From Nitrospira sp. (GTDB taxonomy: Bacteria; Nitrospirota; Nitrospiria; Nitrospirales; Nitrospiraceae), in NCBI GenBank assembly GCA_029194535.1, contig JARFXR010000001.1, positions 248,001-312,000 of the forward strand: a DNA stretch of 64,000 bases, in the 5' to 3' direction. Under the pieces are notes generated by a model. It saw only the letters and a program-made list of their open reading frames with translations, did not search any database and was not told the origin of the DNA. Position numbers and translations under genes: made by a program. This document shows positions 24,113 to 32,084 of this stretch, in pieces (the first letter of the stretch is position 1; every line of letters begins with the position of its first letter).

Positions 24113-24637
24113 CTACTGCTTGCCACTGCCGATGTCCGCCTGGTGAACGTCGATCGCTGCCCCTGCTTCGTTCAGTTCGATCGTGACAAGGGTGCCTTCC
24201 GCAAAGCCTTTTGTTTTCTGGGCTTGTTCCGTCAACGGAAAGATTTTGTCTCCCTCAGGCGTGTGAATCTTGATCTGTTTATTCGTCATGCCCAGGTGGA
24301 TGAGCTTGCCCGTCTCAAACTGATGTTGTATTTCATGGCCTTTGAGGTGCATGTCGATGATGTAATTGTTTTCATCCAACACCGCGATCACCTCGTCGCC
24401 AGCCTTGAACGGCTCATGGCCGTGACGCCGAGAGATGTTTTCGTTGATCTGATGCTTCGCGCCACCCGGTGTTGTGACCACGAGCGCACCGGCCTTTTCC
24501 GTCACCACGCCGGTAATCTTCGTATGTCCGCGTGCAAGATCCTCTGACGCTGTCGCCGACTTGGCGACCGTTGTGGCGGTGAGAAAAGCGGCGATCAGGG
24601 TCGACAACGCGATCCGTCGAACAGGTATACGCTGCAT
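24113..24637 (-). CDS. Exported hypothetical protein with small beta-domain repeats
   Basis: A 174-residue protein with a signal peptide (IALSTLIAAFLTATTVAKSA). Two similar beta-rich units follow: KITGVVTEKAGALVVTTPGG and LIHLGMTNKQIKIHTPEGDK, each followed by an E-x-V/L-x-I-x-L strand. The G-V-V/T-x-K/I-x-x-x-x-V pattern resembles the two secreted proteins at 46243 and 47044, so they may share one domain type. No function is recognised. Confidence 0.65.
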   Translation of the reverse strand: MQRIPVRRIALSTLIAAFLTATTVAKSATASEDLARGHTKITGVVTEKAGALVVTTPGGAKHQINENISRRHGHEPFKAGDEVIAVLDENNYIIDMHLKGHEIQHQFETGKLIHLGMTNKQIKIHTPEGDKIFPLTEQAQKTKGFAEGTLVTIELNEAGAAIDVHQADIGSGKQ

Positions 24638-24691
24638 GGATTCCTCCAGTACGAGCGACCGATCATGCTGCGGCCCAGCTTCGGTTCACTC

Positions 24692-24845
24692 TCAAAATGG
24701 AAACTGCCGCGACTGATGCTGGACGCTGACCCAGTGGTCCGTAGTGAATTCCTCAATGATCCAATCTCCGCCAAATCGGCCGAGGCCGCTGTTCATCTCG
24801 CCGCCGAACGGACAATTGGGGAGATCGTTGACGGGCACTGCGGCC
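24692..24845 (-). pseudogene. Aldehyde dehydrogenase, C-terminal fragment A
   Basis: The minus frame ending at TGA 24692 reads [20 protein letters not shown] then [20 protein letters not shown]. PFGGxxxSGxGRxGG followed by an xxxEFTxxxWV is the conserved C-terminus of ALDH-superfamily enzymes acting on aromatic aldehydes. Everything upstream (NAD fold, catalytic Cys and Glu) is missing. It resembles the end of the plus-strand ALDH fragment at 28448-29029. Confidence 0.75.
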
Positions 24846-24924
24846 CTGATCTGTCGGGTCTGAGTATTTGGCGTGAATGTTCTCCTTCATTCGGCGCGGT
24901 GATTGCAACAGCCCGTCAAGGTGA

Positions 24925-25065
24925 TCAGCGAAGCCGGAGGCCGGATTTTCCCGGCGCCCATATGCGGTTGGGATCCAACGCCTTCTTCAATCGACGATTG
25001 ATCGACCGCTGGAGAGGGCCAAAGGTCTCGGCCACCTTGTCCATAAAGGCCGTATTCGGATGAGC
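24925..25065 (-). pseudogene. VAO/4-cresol-dehydrogenase-type FAD oxidase, C-terminal fragment
   Basis: Minus frame: HPNTAFMDKVAETFGPLQRS, INRRLKKALDPNRIWAPGKS, then GLRLR and TGA at 24925. The LKKALDPNxIxAPGKSGL ending is the hallmark C-terminus of flavoproteins in the vanillyl-alcohol oxidase group. Only about 45 residues survive. The upstream side is cut off by the repeat B copy at 25069-25152. With the neighbouring ALDH piece it suggests a lost aromatic alcohol and aldehyde oxidation cluster. Confidence 0.7.
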
Positions 25066-25068
25066 GAA

Positions 25069-25152
25069 AAGGTATCAGGAACCGTTTTCGTGATCAACGG
25101 CGATTCCGTAAGGATTGAAGAAAGAAGTTCGTGCAACATGGTTCCTGACATT
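25069..25152. repeat. REP/MITE-like repeat B, copy 2
   Basis: Same element as 21302-21386 in the same orientation: AAGGTATCAGGAACCGTTTT at the left and ATGGTTCCTGACA at the right. It stands exactly at the border between the flavoprotein fragment and the RadC-like fragment. Confidence 0.65.
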
Positions 25153-25297
25153 CTTCTCTCCTCCCATGCTTGTTGGTGGCAGATCCGATCGGTTTCAGTG
25201 GCGGACCTTGTCGCTCAGGGTGGAATTGGGGGCAGGTCTCGACTTTGACAACTTGCCCAGGCTGCCGATCATCGTGAGGATTGGGCTTGGCTGCGAT

Positions 25298-25774
25298 ATG
25301 CCAAATTCAAGTCCTGACCCTTTCCTCCCCGTTTGCATACAGAACTATGCCACCGACTACGCCGAGACGCCCCAAGCCGACCTGTCTTCTGGTTCGGCGA
25401 GAAAGGCAGCATCGGCCAAGCTACACCCGGCCCCACATGCCTATGCGATTCCGCGCTATCGGGTCATGCTGGTGAGGGAGAGCCTGGGACACCCCTCGCC
25501 CCTCACAATCAGGGACTCCGAGAGCGCAGACCGGCTGCTTGTACCGCTATTCGAGGGACTCGATCGCGAACCATTCATGGTCGTGGGTCTCGACGCGAAA
25601 CATGCTGTCATCGGCATCAACCCCGTGAACATCGGATCCGGTACTCTGCGCATCGTCCACCCCCGCGAAGTCTTCACGCCGGTGATCCTCATGAACGCGA
25701 GCGCCGTCATCCTTGGGCAGAATCACCCCTCTAGCCTCAATTCGATCACGCTGGATCATACTCAAACACAATAA
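25298..25774 (+). pseudogene. RadC-like JAB-domain protein, C-terminally truncated
   Basis: Reads YRVMLVRESLGHPSP, FMVVGLDAKHAVIGINPVNI and IVHPREVFTPVILMNASAVI, then LGQNHPS. This is the MPN/JAB domain of RadC-like proteins common on plasmids and islands. The metal motif HxH-PSG is damaged (GQNHPS in place of HNHPSG), and the protein stops 13 residues later, before the final Ser/Asp part of the motif. The start is uncertain; ATG 25298 is the last upstream one before the homology. Likely dead. Confidence 0.7.
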
Positions 25775-26056
25775 AATACGAGATCAATCGTGCTTTCTTG
25801 CCATTGCCTAGTAGGGGCGGTTTTGGCAAACTGGGGGCTGCAAAAGGGGTAAAAAACGGCCTTCCGCTCCCAGAAAGCGATCCCTGCTTCTCCTCGACCG
25901 ATCCCAGTTCCGAAAAGGAGGAAAAGCTATGCCGGCCCCTACACCTACCGCGATCAGACATGCGCTGAAGCGCGTCGAGATCAGCCGCAAGCAGGAGAAC
26001 CTGACCGATGGCGAAGGACGAGGCACCGGCTCTGCCGCGCAACCGAGTGCTTTCAC

Positions 26057-26410
26057 ATGCATAACGAAATCTTCTCGCTGTACCATCTGACGATCGACCC
26101 TGCGAACTTCGACGCCTTCGAGGCGCTTGTCGCTGAGATCGTCCGGGCGACCCGCAAGGAGCCGGACACGACGATCTACGAATACGTCGTCAACGCCGAT
26201 CGTACCGTCGTGCACATCGTCGAGCGCTATCGGACCAAGGGCCTGCTGCCCCACGTGAAGCAAACCTTCGCGCCCTATGCCGACCGATTCCTGAAACTCG
26301 TCCGCATCGAGGCGCTGTATGTCTATGGCGAAACCACGCCCGAGATCCGCGAGATACCGGATGGATTCGGGGCGATCTACCTGACGCCGTTCGCCGGCTT
26401 CTCGCGCTGA
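26057..26410 (+). CDS. Antibiotic biosynthesis monooxygenase (ABM)-like protein
   Basis: A 117-residue protein: MHNEIFSLYHLTIDPANFDA ... ATRKEPDTTIYEYVVNADRT. The ferredoxin-like fold with a TRKEPxxxxYEY segment is typical of quinol-monooxygenase/YgiN-type proteins. First of a plus-strand run (26057-29029) in a neighbourhood otherwise on the minus strand. Codon choice appears different from the flanking genes, in line with transfer, though no statistic was computed. The 282 bp before it hold no gene I can support. Confidence 0.75.
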   Translation: MHNEIFSLYHLTIDPANFDAFEALVAEIVRATRKEPDTTIYEYVVNADRTVVHIVERYRTKGLLPHVKQTFAPYADRFLKLVRIEALYVYGETTPEIREIPDGFGAIYLTPFAGFSR

Positions 26411-26432
26411 CGCGGGGCAGAGGAGCGAATGA

Positions 26433-26903
26433 ATGACGACATCCGCAGCAAGCCCGGCGCCGCAAGGAAAAGGGTTGGACCAACCGCCGCGCGTGCCCTT
26501 CTGGCACATGAGACCGGGTCCCAATGGCGGCAGCACGATCGATCGCGAGTTTCTGGACGGCTTCGTCCGCCGCGTGGTGAGCGGCAACACGGCCCCCATC
26601 TGGATGCGGCGCGTCGAGGGCCGGATCACAGGCGGCTGGTTCACGATCCTGCCCGTCGGTTGGGTGGGCGAGTGGCACGAAAGCCCGGAACCGCAATGGG
26701 TGATCCCGCTTTCGGGACGCTGGTTCATCGAGACGCGCGACGGCAAGCGCGTCGAGATGGGGCCGGGGGACATTCACTGGGGTGCGGATATCGACACCAC
26801 CGGACAACAGGGGCACTTCTCCGGCCAAATCGGAGACGAGCCGTGTGTCCAGTTGCTCGTGCAGTTCGATCGCGACGCCCCGGACATTGGCGCAGGCGGC
26901 TGA
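26433..26903 (+). CDS. Cupin-domain protein
   Basis: A 156-residue single cupin: GGWFTILPVGWVGEWHESPE, WVIPLSGRWFIETRDGKRVE, GPGDIHWGADI and GHFSGQIGDEPCVQLLVQF. The first motif has a single His (EWHESPEPQW) and the second a His in GHFSG, so metal binding is possible. It starts 22 bp after the ABM-like gene. Cytosolic; substrate unknown. Confidence 0.75.
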   Translation: MTTSAASPAPQGKGLDQPPRVPFWHMRPGPNGGSTIDREFLDGFVRRVVSGNTAPIWMRRVEGRITGGWFTILPVGWVGEWHESPEPQWVIPLSGRWFIETRDGKRVEMGPGDIHWGADIDTTGQQGHFSGQIGDEPCVQLLVQFDRDAPDIGAGG

Positions 26904-26983
26904 ACGTCCGCTCGATGCGAGAAGACCGGCAGATCATACCCCATCGTCTCACGTGGCGGGCACGACGAAAGGACATCGGAATC

Positions 26984-27424
26984 ATGTTGAACAGGGTCTT
27001 CATGCTGACAGGTCTCATTGCTGTGGCCGTCGCAGCCGGCGCGGTGGCGGCGAGCGAGGGCGGCGGCAGCAAGAGCTCCACGTTGCTGAAGTCGACCGCT
27101 TCGTGGAACGACATCCGCTACGTGGCCTATCCTGCCGGCCAGCCGGAGCTGACGACGTTGAGGATGACAATACCAGCCAACGCCAAGCTCGATTGGCACC
27201 GGCATCCCATGCCCAACACCGCATATATCCTCTCGGGCACCCTGACGATCGAGGAGAAGGGCACCGGCCGCAAGGCGACCTATCATGCCGGTCAGTCCTT
27301 CGCCGAGTCGGTTGACAACGTCCATCGCGGCACCACTGGCGCCGAGCCGGTCGTAGCGATCGTGACCTATGCTGGCGTGTCGGGCCAACCGCTATCGATC
27401 CCCGTGCCCGAAGCTGGACACTGA
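26984..27424 (+). CDS. Secreted cupin-domain protein
   Basis: A 146-residue protein with a signal peptide (MLTGLIAVAVAAGAVAASEG). A cupin follows: LDWHRHPMPNTAYILSGTLT (motif 1 with the WHxH-type metal pair) and FAESVDNVHRGTTGAEPVVA (motif 2). The chosen ATG 26984 starts the signal peptide; the open frame upstream lacks one. Likely periplasmic. Confidence 0.78.
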   Translation: MLNRVFMLTGLIAVAVAAGAVAASEGGGSKSSTLLKSTASWNDIRYVAYPAGQPELTTLRMTIPANAKLDWHRHPMPNTAYILSGTLTIEEKGTGRKATYHAGQSFAESVDNVHRGTTGAEPVVAIVTYAGVSGQPLSIPVPEAGH

Positions 27425-27430
27425 CCCGTG

Positions 27431-27794
27431 ACGATGCCGAACCTGTGGGATGACTCGCTTCGCGGCGTGGTGCTACTCCAGCCGAAGAACCGCTGGACCG
27501 TTCGGCTCGCTTCGCGCGATCCGATGGCGAAGCCGGAAATCGATCCTCGCTATCTCAGCGAGATCGAGGATGTGGACACATCGATCGCGGGACTCCGTAT
27601 CCCCCAGCACGTCGCGCAGGCCGACATCTTGAAACCATGGGCTGAGACGATATTCTCCGCCCCGAACGCGAGCGACGCGGAACTCGCCGCCTCAGTCCCC
27701 GGCGACATCGGCACGGTCCGGATGGGAGCGGGGGATGGTCCGGCTGCGGGTCAAGGGCATCGCTGCCCCGGGGGTCCGGATGATGAAGATTTGA
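27431..27794 (+). pseudogene. GMC oxidoreductase, C-terminal fragment with frameshift
   Basis: From 27431 the frame gives GVVLLQPKNRWTVRLASRDP, MAKPEIDPRYLS and ILKPWAETIF, the conserved C-terminal domain of glucose-methanol-choline flavoproteins. The usual T-xHPxGTxRMG motif is worn to DIGTVRMGAGD. The next conserved piece, VRLRVKGIAAPGVRMMKI, follows only in another frame, up to TGA 27794. The N-terminal FAD domain is missing. Confidence 0.7.
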
Positions 27795-27845
27795 GCGCTC
27801 GATCCGTCATCTTTCCTCACAATCAAACCTGCAAGGAAAAACGCC

Positions 27846-28406
27846 ATGACCTTATCCGTCGCCGTTCTTGTCGGTAGCCTGCGCAAGGCATCGTTCAACC
27901 GCCAAATGGCCCACGTGCTCATCGGGCTTGCGCCGGAGGACTTGAAGCTTGAGATCGTCGAGATCGGTGATCTGCCGCTTTACAACGAGGATCTCGAACA
28001 AAAGACGCCGCCTGCCGCTTGGACCGCGTTCCGCAAGAAGGTGAAAACTTTCGATGCCGTCCTTTTCGTGACGCCGGAATACAACCGCTCGGTACCGGCA
28101 GCCCTCAAGAACGCGCTCGACGTCGGGTCCAGGCCGTATGGCAGGAGCGTGTGGAGCGGCAAGCCCGGTGCGATCGTCAGCGTCTCGCCCGGCCACATCG
28201 GCGGCTTTGGAGCCAACCATCATTTGCGCCAGTCTCTGGTCTTCCTCGACGTGCCGATCCTTCAGCAGCCGGAAGCCTACATTGGCAATGTCGCGGACCT
28301 GCTCGACGAGAGTGGAGAGCTGGCAAACGAGAACACGAAGAAGCTCCTCATCGCTTTCATGGCGACCTTCGGAAAGTGGATCGCCAGCAACCGGTCGAAA
28401 GCGTGA
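27846..28406 (+). CDS. NADPH-dependent FMN reductase
   Basis: A 186-residue flavodoxin-like enzyme: LSVAVLVGSLRKASFNRQMA (LxGSxRxxSxNR phosphate loop), VTPEYNRSVPAALKNALD (TPEYNxSxPxxLKNAxD) and PGAIVSVSPGHIGGFGANHH. Complete and of usual length for the ChrR/YieF/azoreductase-like group that reduces quinones, chromate or azo dyes with NADPH. AAGGAAAAACGCC precedes the ATG. It is intact among broken genes. Confidence 0.92.
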   Translation: MTLSVAVLVGSLRKASFNRQMAHVLIGLAPEDLKLEIVEIGDLPLYNEDLEQKTPPAAWTAFRKKVKTFDAVLFVTPEYNRSVPAALKNALDVGSRPYGRSVWSGKPGAIVSVSPGHIGGFGANHHLRQSLVFLDVPILQQPEAYIGNVADLLDESGELANENTKKLLIAFMATFGKWIASNRSKA

Positions 28407-28447
28407 GGGAGGTAAGCAGCCGGAGGAGAGCGCAGCGACGTTGCCCC

Positions 28448-29029
28448 ATGCGCGTGCTCGTGGACGCCAAGGTGCATGATGCCCTGGTGGAAAAGCTGGT
28501 GCCGCTGGTGCGGGCCCTGCCGTATGGAAACCCCGCCGACCCCAAGACCGTGGTGGGGCCGTTGGTGACCCGCAAGGCTGTGGACGGCGTGTTCGCGAAG
28601 ATCGAGAGAGTCAAGGCCGCCCGCGCCCGCATGCTCGTCGGGGGACCGGCGCAGGGCCGTGTGGTGCCACCGCACCTGTTCGTCGATGTGGACCCAACGC
28701 ACGCGCTGGCGCGCCAAGAGGTCTTCAGGCCGGTGCTGCCGGTCATGAGGTTCCGCACCGACGACGAGGCGATGGCCACCGACACGGAATACGGCATGGC
28801 CGGCGCGGTCTTCAGCCCTGACGTCGCGCGGGCTCAGCGTTTTGCGATGGGGCTGGATGCAGCCATGACGAACATCAACGACCAGACCAGGCAGACCGAC
28901 ATCTATGGCCCGTTCGGCGGCGAAAAGAATTCTGGCTTTGGCCGCGTCAACGGCGAGTGGATCATCGAGGAGTTCACGCGGCCGCATTGGGTAACGCAGC
29001 AGGACATCCGGCGTGCCCATCTCTTCTGA
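28448..29029 (+). pseudogene. Aldehyde dehydrogenase, C-terminal half (fragment B)
   Basis: Frame reads MRVLVDAKVHDALVEKLVPL ... FGGEKNSGFGRVNGEWIIEE and ends WVTQQDIRRAHLF. This is the ALDH catalytic-domain C-terminal half of about 193 residues. The NAD-binding domain and catalytic Glu are absent; a lone RRCP just upstream may be the last trace of the GQxC catalytic cysteine. The preceding 40 bp after the FMN reductase are not ALDH. It ends at the border with the broken stress gene. It may be expressed but cannot be an active ALDH. Confidence 0.78.
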
Positions 29030-29030
29030 T

Positions 29031-29330
29031 CCTGCCCATGCGCCGCCATCGAGTCCTCGGGAATCCCCACGATCAACCTCTGCTCGGTCGCGATCCCATC
29101 ACCTTTGGCGATACGAGCCATGCGACCCAATTCGAGCAAGGCCTTGGTCCGTCACGGGTGCGGGAAACGACGGGCCGACGGGGACCAGGCCTCAAAGTCG
29201 GGCGGCACTCTGACGACATGCAGGAGAATCAGATCCACCTTCAAGATCGAGGAGAACCTGAGCGCATAGGCGAAGGCCCGTCGAGCTGGCTTCGAACAAT
29301 CCGTGGCCAGTAGATCGGTCGTTCTCCGCT
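29031..29330 (-). pseudogene. Universal stress protein (UspA) remnant at the island edge
   Basis: Minus frame from about 29330: LLATDCSKPARRAFAYALRF, SSILKVDLILLHVVRVPPDF, then a TGA in place of a sense codon, then ALLELGRMARIAKGDGIATE and QRLIVGIPEDSMAA. The Usp opening, the ILLHVV strand and the VGIPEDSM stretch are clear. The gene has an internal stop and loses its ATP-binding C-terminal half exactly where the ALDH fragment begins. Confidence 0.75.
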
Positions 29331-29352
29331 CGCTGGCCGGCCACGGCTACAT

Positions 29353-29805
29353 TCACATCCCAACGAGGGAGGAACCCATCCTCTCCTGCAAGTGTCGGAG
29401 ATGTTCGACGGCCTTGGCTTTTTGCTCCGGCGTCAGGCTCGCGTGAAACCCCTCCAACTTTGGCACGACCTGCGAGGCGACCTGGCGCTGCAACTCTTGT
29501 CTTCGCTCAAGTAACTCAAGCACTTTGGCCTGATCCAGACGATCCGCCTGAATCTGAGCAACGGCGTCATCAATCAGCGTCTGGCGTTCCTTGCCGACTT
29601 TGGCCCGCGCCGCCAGCATCTCCTGTTTCACAGCGTCCAGTTTGGCCCGCTGCTGTTCGTTGAGATCCAAATGTTTGGCGATCTTTCCCGTCACCCAGTC
29701 GGCTCGTTCCTCCGGGGTATGATGATGACGGAAGCAAGCCGACGTTCCAAGCAGGCCGACCAAGATCATTATGCCGACCGCGGCTCTGATTACATGCGTG
29801 TTCAT
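29353..29805 (-). CDS. Spy/CpxP-family periplasmic lipoprotein
   Basis: A 150-residue protein with a lipobox (GLLGTSAC, Cys24) followed by FRHHHTPEERADWVTGKIAK. Two LTxxQ-type motifs mark Spy/CpxP chaperones: HLDLNEQQRAKLDAV and ASLTPEQKAKAVEHL, joined by long amphipathic helices. Such proteins stop periplasmic proteins aggregating under envelope or metal stress. AGGAG precedes the ATG. It lies 47 bp downstream of the next gene and is probably cotranscribed with it. Confidence 0.85.
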   Translation of the reverse strand: MNTHVIRAAVGIMILVGLLGTSACFRHHHTPEERADWVTGKIAKHLDLNEQQRAKLDAVKQEMLAARAKVGKERQTLIDDAVAQIQADRLDQAKVLELLERRQELQRQVASQVVPKLEGFHASLTPEQKAKAVEHLRHLQERMGSSLVGM

Positions 29806-29852
29806 AACCTTGCTCCTTTCTGTCCCGACTCAACCTCGTTGTCCTCTCGCCG

Positions 29853-30191
29853 TCACTGGACTTCCACCGTGATCGTATCGCTCGCGGCAAGATGGTCATG
29901 ATCATGGGTTGCAGCTTGCACTTTGATTTCGTGGGTGCCCTTGCTCAATCCCCTGAATGTACCGGGAAACTTTTTCTGAGGCTCGCCGTCGAGATAGACG
30001 TGCCCATGCGCCGCCTTGGTCCCTTTGACGAGTTCATATTGCAGTTCAAACGTCTCTCCGACCTTGGCCCCATTTTTCGGCGATGTGATCCTGATCTTCG
30101 ACCCGTCATCTTCATCGGCCAAGGCGGAACCCATCGAGATACCCAGGCTCAAAACAATGAGAGCAAGGCCCGTGAACAACACTCGTTTCAT
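29853..30191 (-). CDS. Exported Ig-like hypothetical protein
   Basis: A 112-residue protein starting MKRVLFTGLALIVLSLGISM (signal peptide ending SALADED). The mature part, KIRITSPKNGAKVGETFELQ ... GTHEIKVQAATHDHDHLAAS, is one beta-sandwich domain of the kind found in periplasmic copper or adhesion proteins; the HGHVYLDG and HDHDH stretches could bind metal. AAGGAGG just before ATG 30191 decides the start. The 275 bp upstream hold nothing I can identify. Confidence 0.72.
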   Translation of the reverse strand: MKRVLFTGLALIVLSLGISMGSALADEDDGSKIRITSPKNGAKVGETFELQYELVKGTKAAHGHVYLDGEPQKKFPGTFRGLSKGTHEIKVQAATHDHDHLAASDTITVEVQ

Positions 30192-30466
30192 GATGACCTC
30201 CTTGTTGGAAACCTGTCCCTTCATGGTTCAGGCAGTTGGTGATTGAGTCCATCCGTTGCATCGCATCAGACATCGTCGTCCGACGCTACCAGATGAAACA
30301 GCAAAGACCGTTCCAGTTCTGTCCTCGACGGGTCTTCACCCATAAGTTCTTGTCGAATCGAGTCAATTGATTCGCGAGACCGAGGAGACTCGTCGCTGAT
30401 GGAAGGGACTGACGAAGCGAAGCGACGAGATATCGTCAGATGACGAAGCGGATCGTCACTGCCTAG

Positions 30467-30804
30467 CCTGCATTATTCATGGAGGTTCATGACGAAACGG
30501 CGGAGACGCCAGGCGAGACGGGCGTGCGGAACCCAGGGGACTGACACCCTTCCGCGCGTCTGTCTGCCCGCCGCATGGCTTCGGCAGGCGGGCGCGTGGT
30601 GTCTGCCCCCGTTCCGAACTGAGACAGGCACCGTCGAGGACGACGGAGCCAGTCCCCGAACAGTTTGTCGACCGACCGAGGGGCGAGCCCGCCCGCCACA
30701 CCAAGCTTCGCTTGAGCCGGCGCGTTCGATCAAATCGCGGCGGAGAGGCTTGTCGCAGCAGCGAATCCGCGATTGCAGCAGAAGCGGTCATGAATAATGC
30801 GGGA
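30467..30804. mobile_element. MITE-like element, copy 2 (338 bp, inverted ends)
   Basis: Ends CCTGCATTATTCATGG and TCATGAATAATGCGGG are inverted repeats. The left 95 bp match the right arm of the 19103-19314 element in reverse orientation, and the right 60 bp match its left arm, so both are copies of one family. The centre holds extra GC-rich sequence without a convincing ORF. The right end adjoins the truncated carbonic anhydrase copy at its Pro-Pro-Tyr codons. Confidence 0.7.
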
Positions 30805-31013
30805 TAGGGCGGGATGCGGTTGCCGGCGTTGCGCAGAATGACGAGATCGCCGGGGACCGTCTGGGTCAGCAGGGTGGGGCTCACCCGGCTGTCCGAGCAG
30901 GTCACAAACAGCGCGTCCAGCTCCTGTCCCTTGCTCAGGCGTTCGAACAGCTCCTTCTTTCGTCCAAAGACGCCGGACTAAAACCGGTGGATGCCGTCGA
31001 CTAGTTTTTTCAT
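30804..31013 (-). pseudogene. Beta-carbonic anhydrase N-terminal duplicate, broken
   Basis: From ATG 31013: MKKLVDGIHRF, stop TAG at codon 12 (Gln12 in the intact gene), then SGVFGRKKELFERLSKGQEL, FVTCSDSRVSP and LRNAGNRIPPY, where homology ends at the MITE-like element. It matches residues 1-70 of the protein at 22652-23323 with few changes. Both the nonsense codon and the truncation make it inactive. The region upstream in the two copies also starts alike. Confidence 0.9.
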
Positions 31014-31043
31014 TCGGCCCACTCCAGGTGATCTTCGACCGCC

Positions 31044-31802
31044 TTACGACGACCCCGCTTGCACCACACACGTCGGCCGCTCATCCTTCCAGGCCTCTTC
31101 CCACAGGCGAAAGCCGCCGACAAACGCATGGCGATTGTCGCCGAGGCGGGTTCGCTTCGGCAGCGCCCCCACTCTCTTCGCGTTGCCGCCGCCGAGCACC
31201 ACGTAGTCCGGCTGGAACGCCTCCCGAAGCCCCGACACCACATCGAGCACGTACCGGCGCCATTTTTTCTTGCCCTGTCGCTTGAGGCCGCGCAGGCCGA
31301 CGTAGTCCTCGTAGGTGCGGCCCTTGCGATACCGAAGATGCGCCAGCTCCATCGGTACCAGCACGCCGTCCGTGATCAAGGTCGAGCCCAGACCGGTGCC
31401 GAGACCGAGAAACAGCATGCGCCCGCCCTCGTAACTGCCGAGGGCCTGCATCGCCGCGTCATTGACCACTTTGACCGGCACGCCGAAGGCCCGGCGAAAA
31501 CTGTACTTCACCCAGCCTCCGCCGAGATTTTTCGGTTCTGCGACCGGACGTCCGTCACGGACCGGTCCGGGATAGCCGATGGCGACCGCATCGTAGGTCC
31601 AGTCGGCCGTCGCCTGCTTGACCGCTTGAACCATGTTTCCCGCCGTCATGGCCGGGCCGGACGGAATCCTGCGAGGCGCCGCATGCCCGGTGGCAAGGAC
31701 TTTTACATTGGTGCCTCCCACGTCGATCACCAGCACCTTTATCGGACTGCCGGATCTCCCTCCGTTTCCCTTCACACGCACAGGCCGACCCGCCTTGACC
31801 AT
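31044..31802 (-). CDS. Polyphosphate glucokinase-like ROK kinase
   Basis: A 252-residue sugar kinase: KVLVIDVGGTNVKVLATG (phosphate 1), AVAIGYPGPVRDGRP, VVNDAAMQALGSYEGGRMLF and LGLGTGLGSTLITDG (phosphate 2). Size and motifs fit the PPGK group of ROK proteins that phosphorylate glucose with polyphosphate or ATP in the cytosol. The ROK zinc-finger CxCGxxxC is absent, as in PPGK. A GGAGAA site precedes ATG 31802; the first 18 residues may be an extension. Confidence 0.85.
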   Translation of the reverse strand: MVKAGRPVRVKGNGGRSGSPIKVLVIDVGGTNVKVLATGHAAPRRIPSGPAMTAGNMVQAVKQATADWTYDAVAIGYPGPVRDGRPVAEPKNLGGGWVKYSFRRAFGVPVKVVNDAAMQALGSYEGGRMLFLGLGTGLGSTLITDGVLVPMELAHLRYRKGRTYEDYVGLRGLKRQGKKKWRRYVLDVVSGLREAFQPDYVVLGGGNAKRVGALPKRTRLGDNRHAFVGGFRLWEEAWKDERPTCVVQAGSS

Positions 31803-31853
31803 CGGGTTCTCCGTCTTCAGCGTTACAGTCTGTTGCTTCCTTCGTTGAGCAGG

Positions 31854-32060
31854 TTACGGCTTCTGATCCAGGTTGTGCTTGAAGCCTGCCTTCTTATGCG
31901 AGCCGTCGCAGAAGGGCTTGCTCGCGGAATGGCCGCATCGGCACAGCCAGGTTTCATTTCCCTCGACCGCGATCTCCCGGCCACCCTCGGTCACGATCTT
32001 GAACGTTCCCTTCACGTAATAGGGTCCATCATTCTTGGGAGTGATAATGACGTCGCTCAT
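31854..32060 (-). CDS. CDGSH iron-sulfur domain protein
   Basis: A 68-residue protein with the 2Fe-2S motif WLCRCGHSASKPFCDGSHKK (C-x-C-x2-(S/T)-x3-P-x-C-D-G-(S/T)-H). Soluble bacterial CDGSH proteins hold a labile, redox-active cluster and are linked to iron or redox homeostasis. AAGGAGGACGAT before ATG 32060 decides the start over an in-frame ATG 24 bp upstream. Same strand as the kinase gene, 51 bp away. Confidence 0.93.
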   Translation of the reverse strand: MSDVIITPKNDGPYYVKGTFKIVTEGGREIAVEGNETWLCRCGHSASKPFCDGSHKKAGFKHNLDQKP

Positions 32061-32084
32061 ATCGTCCTCCTTGGTTGGTTTCAT

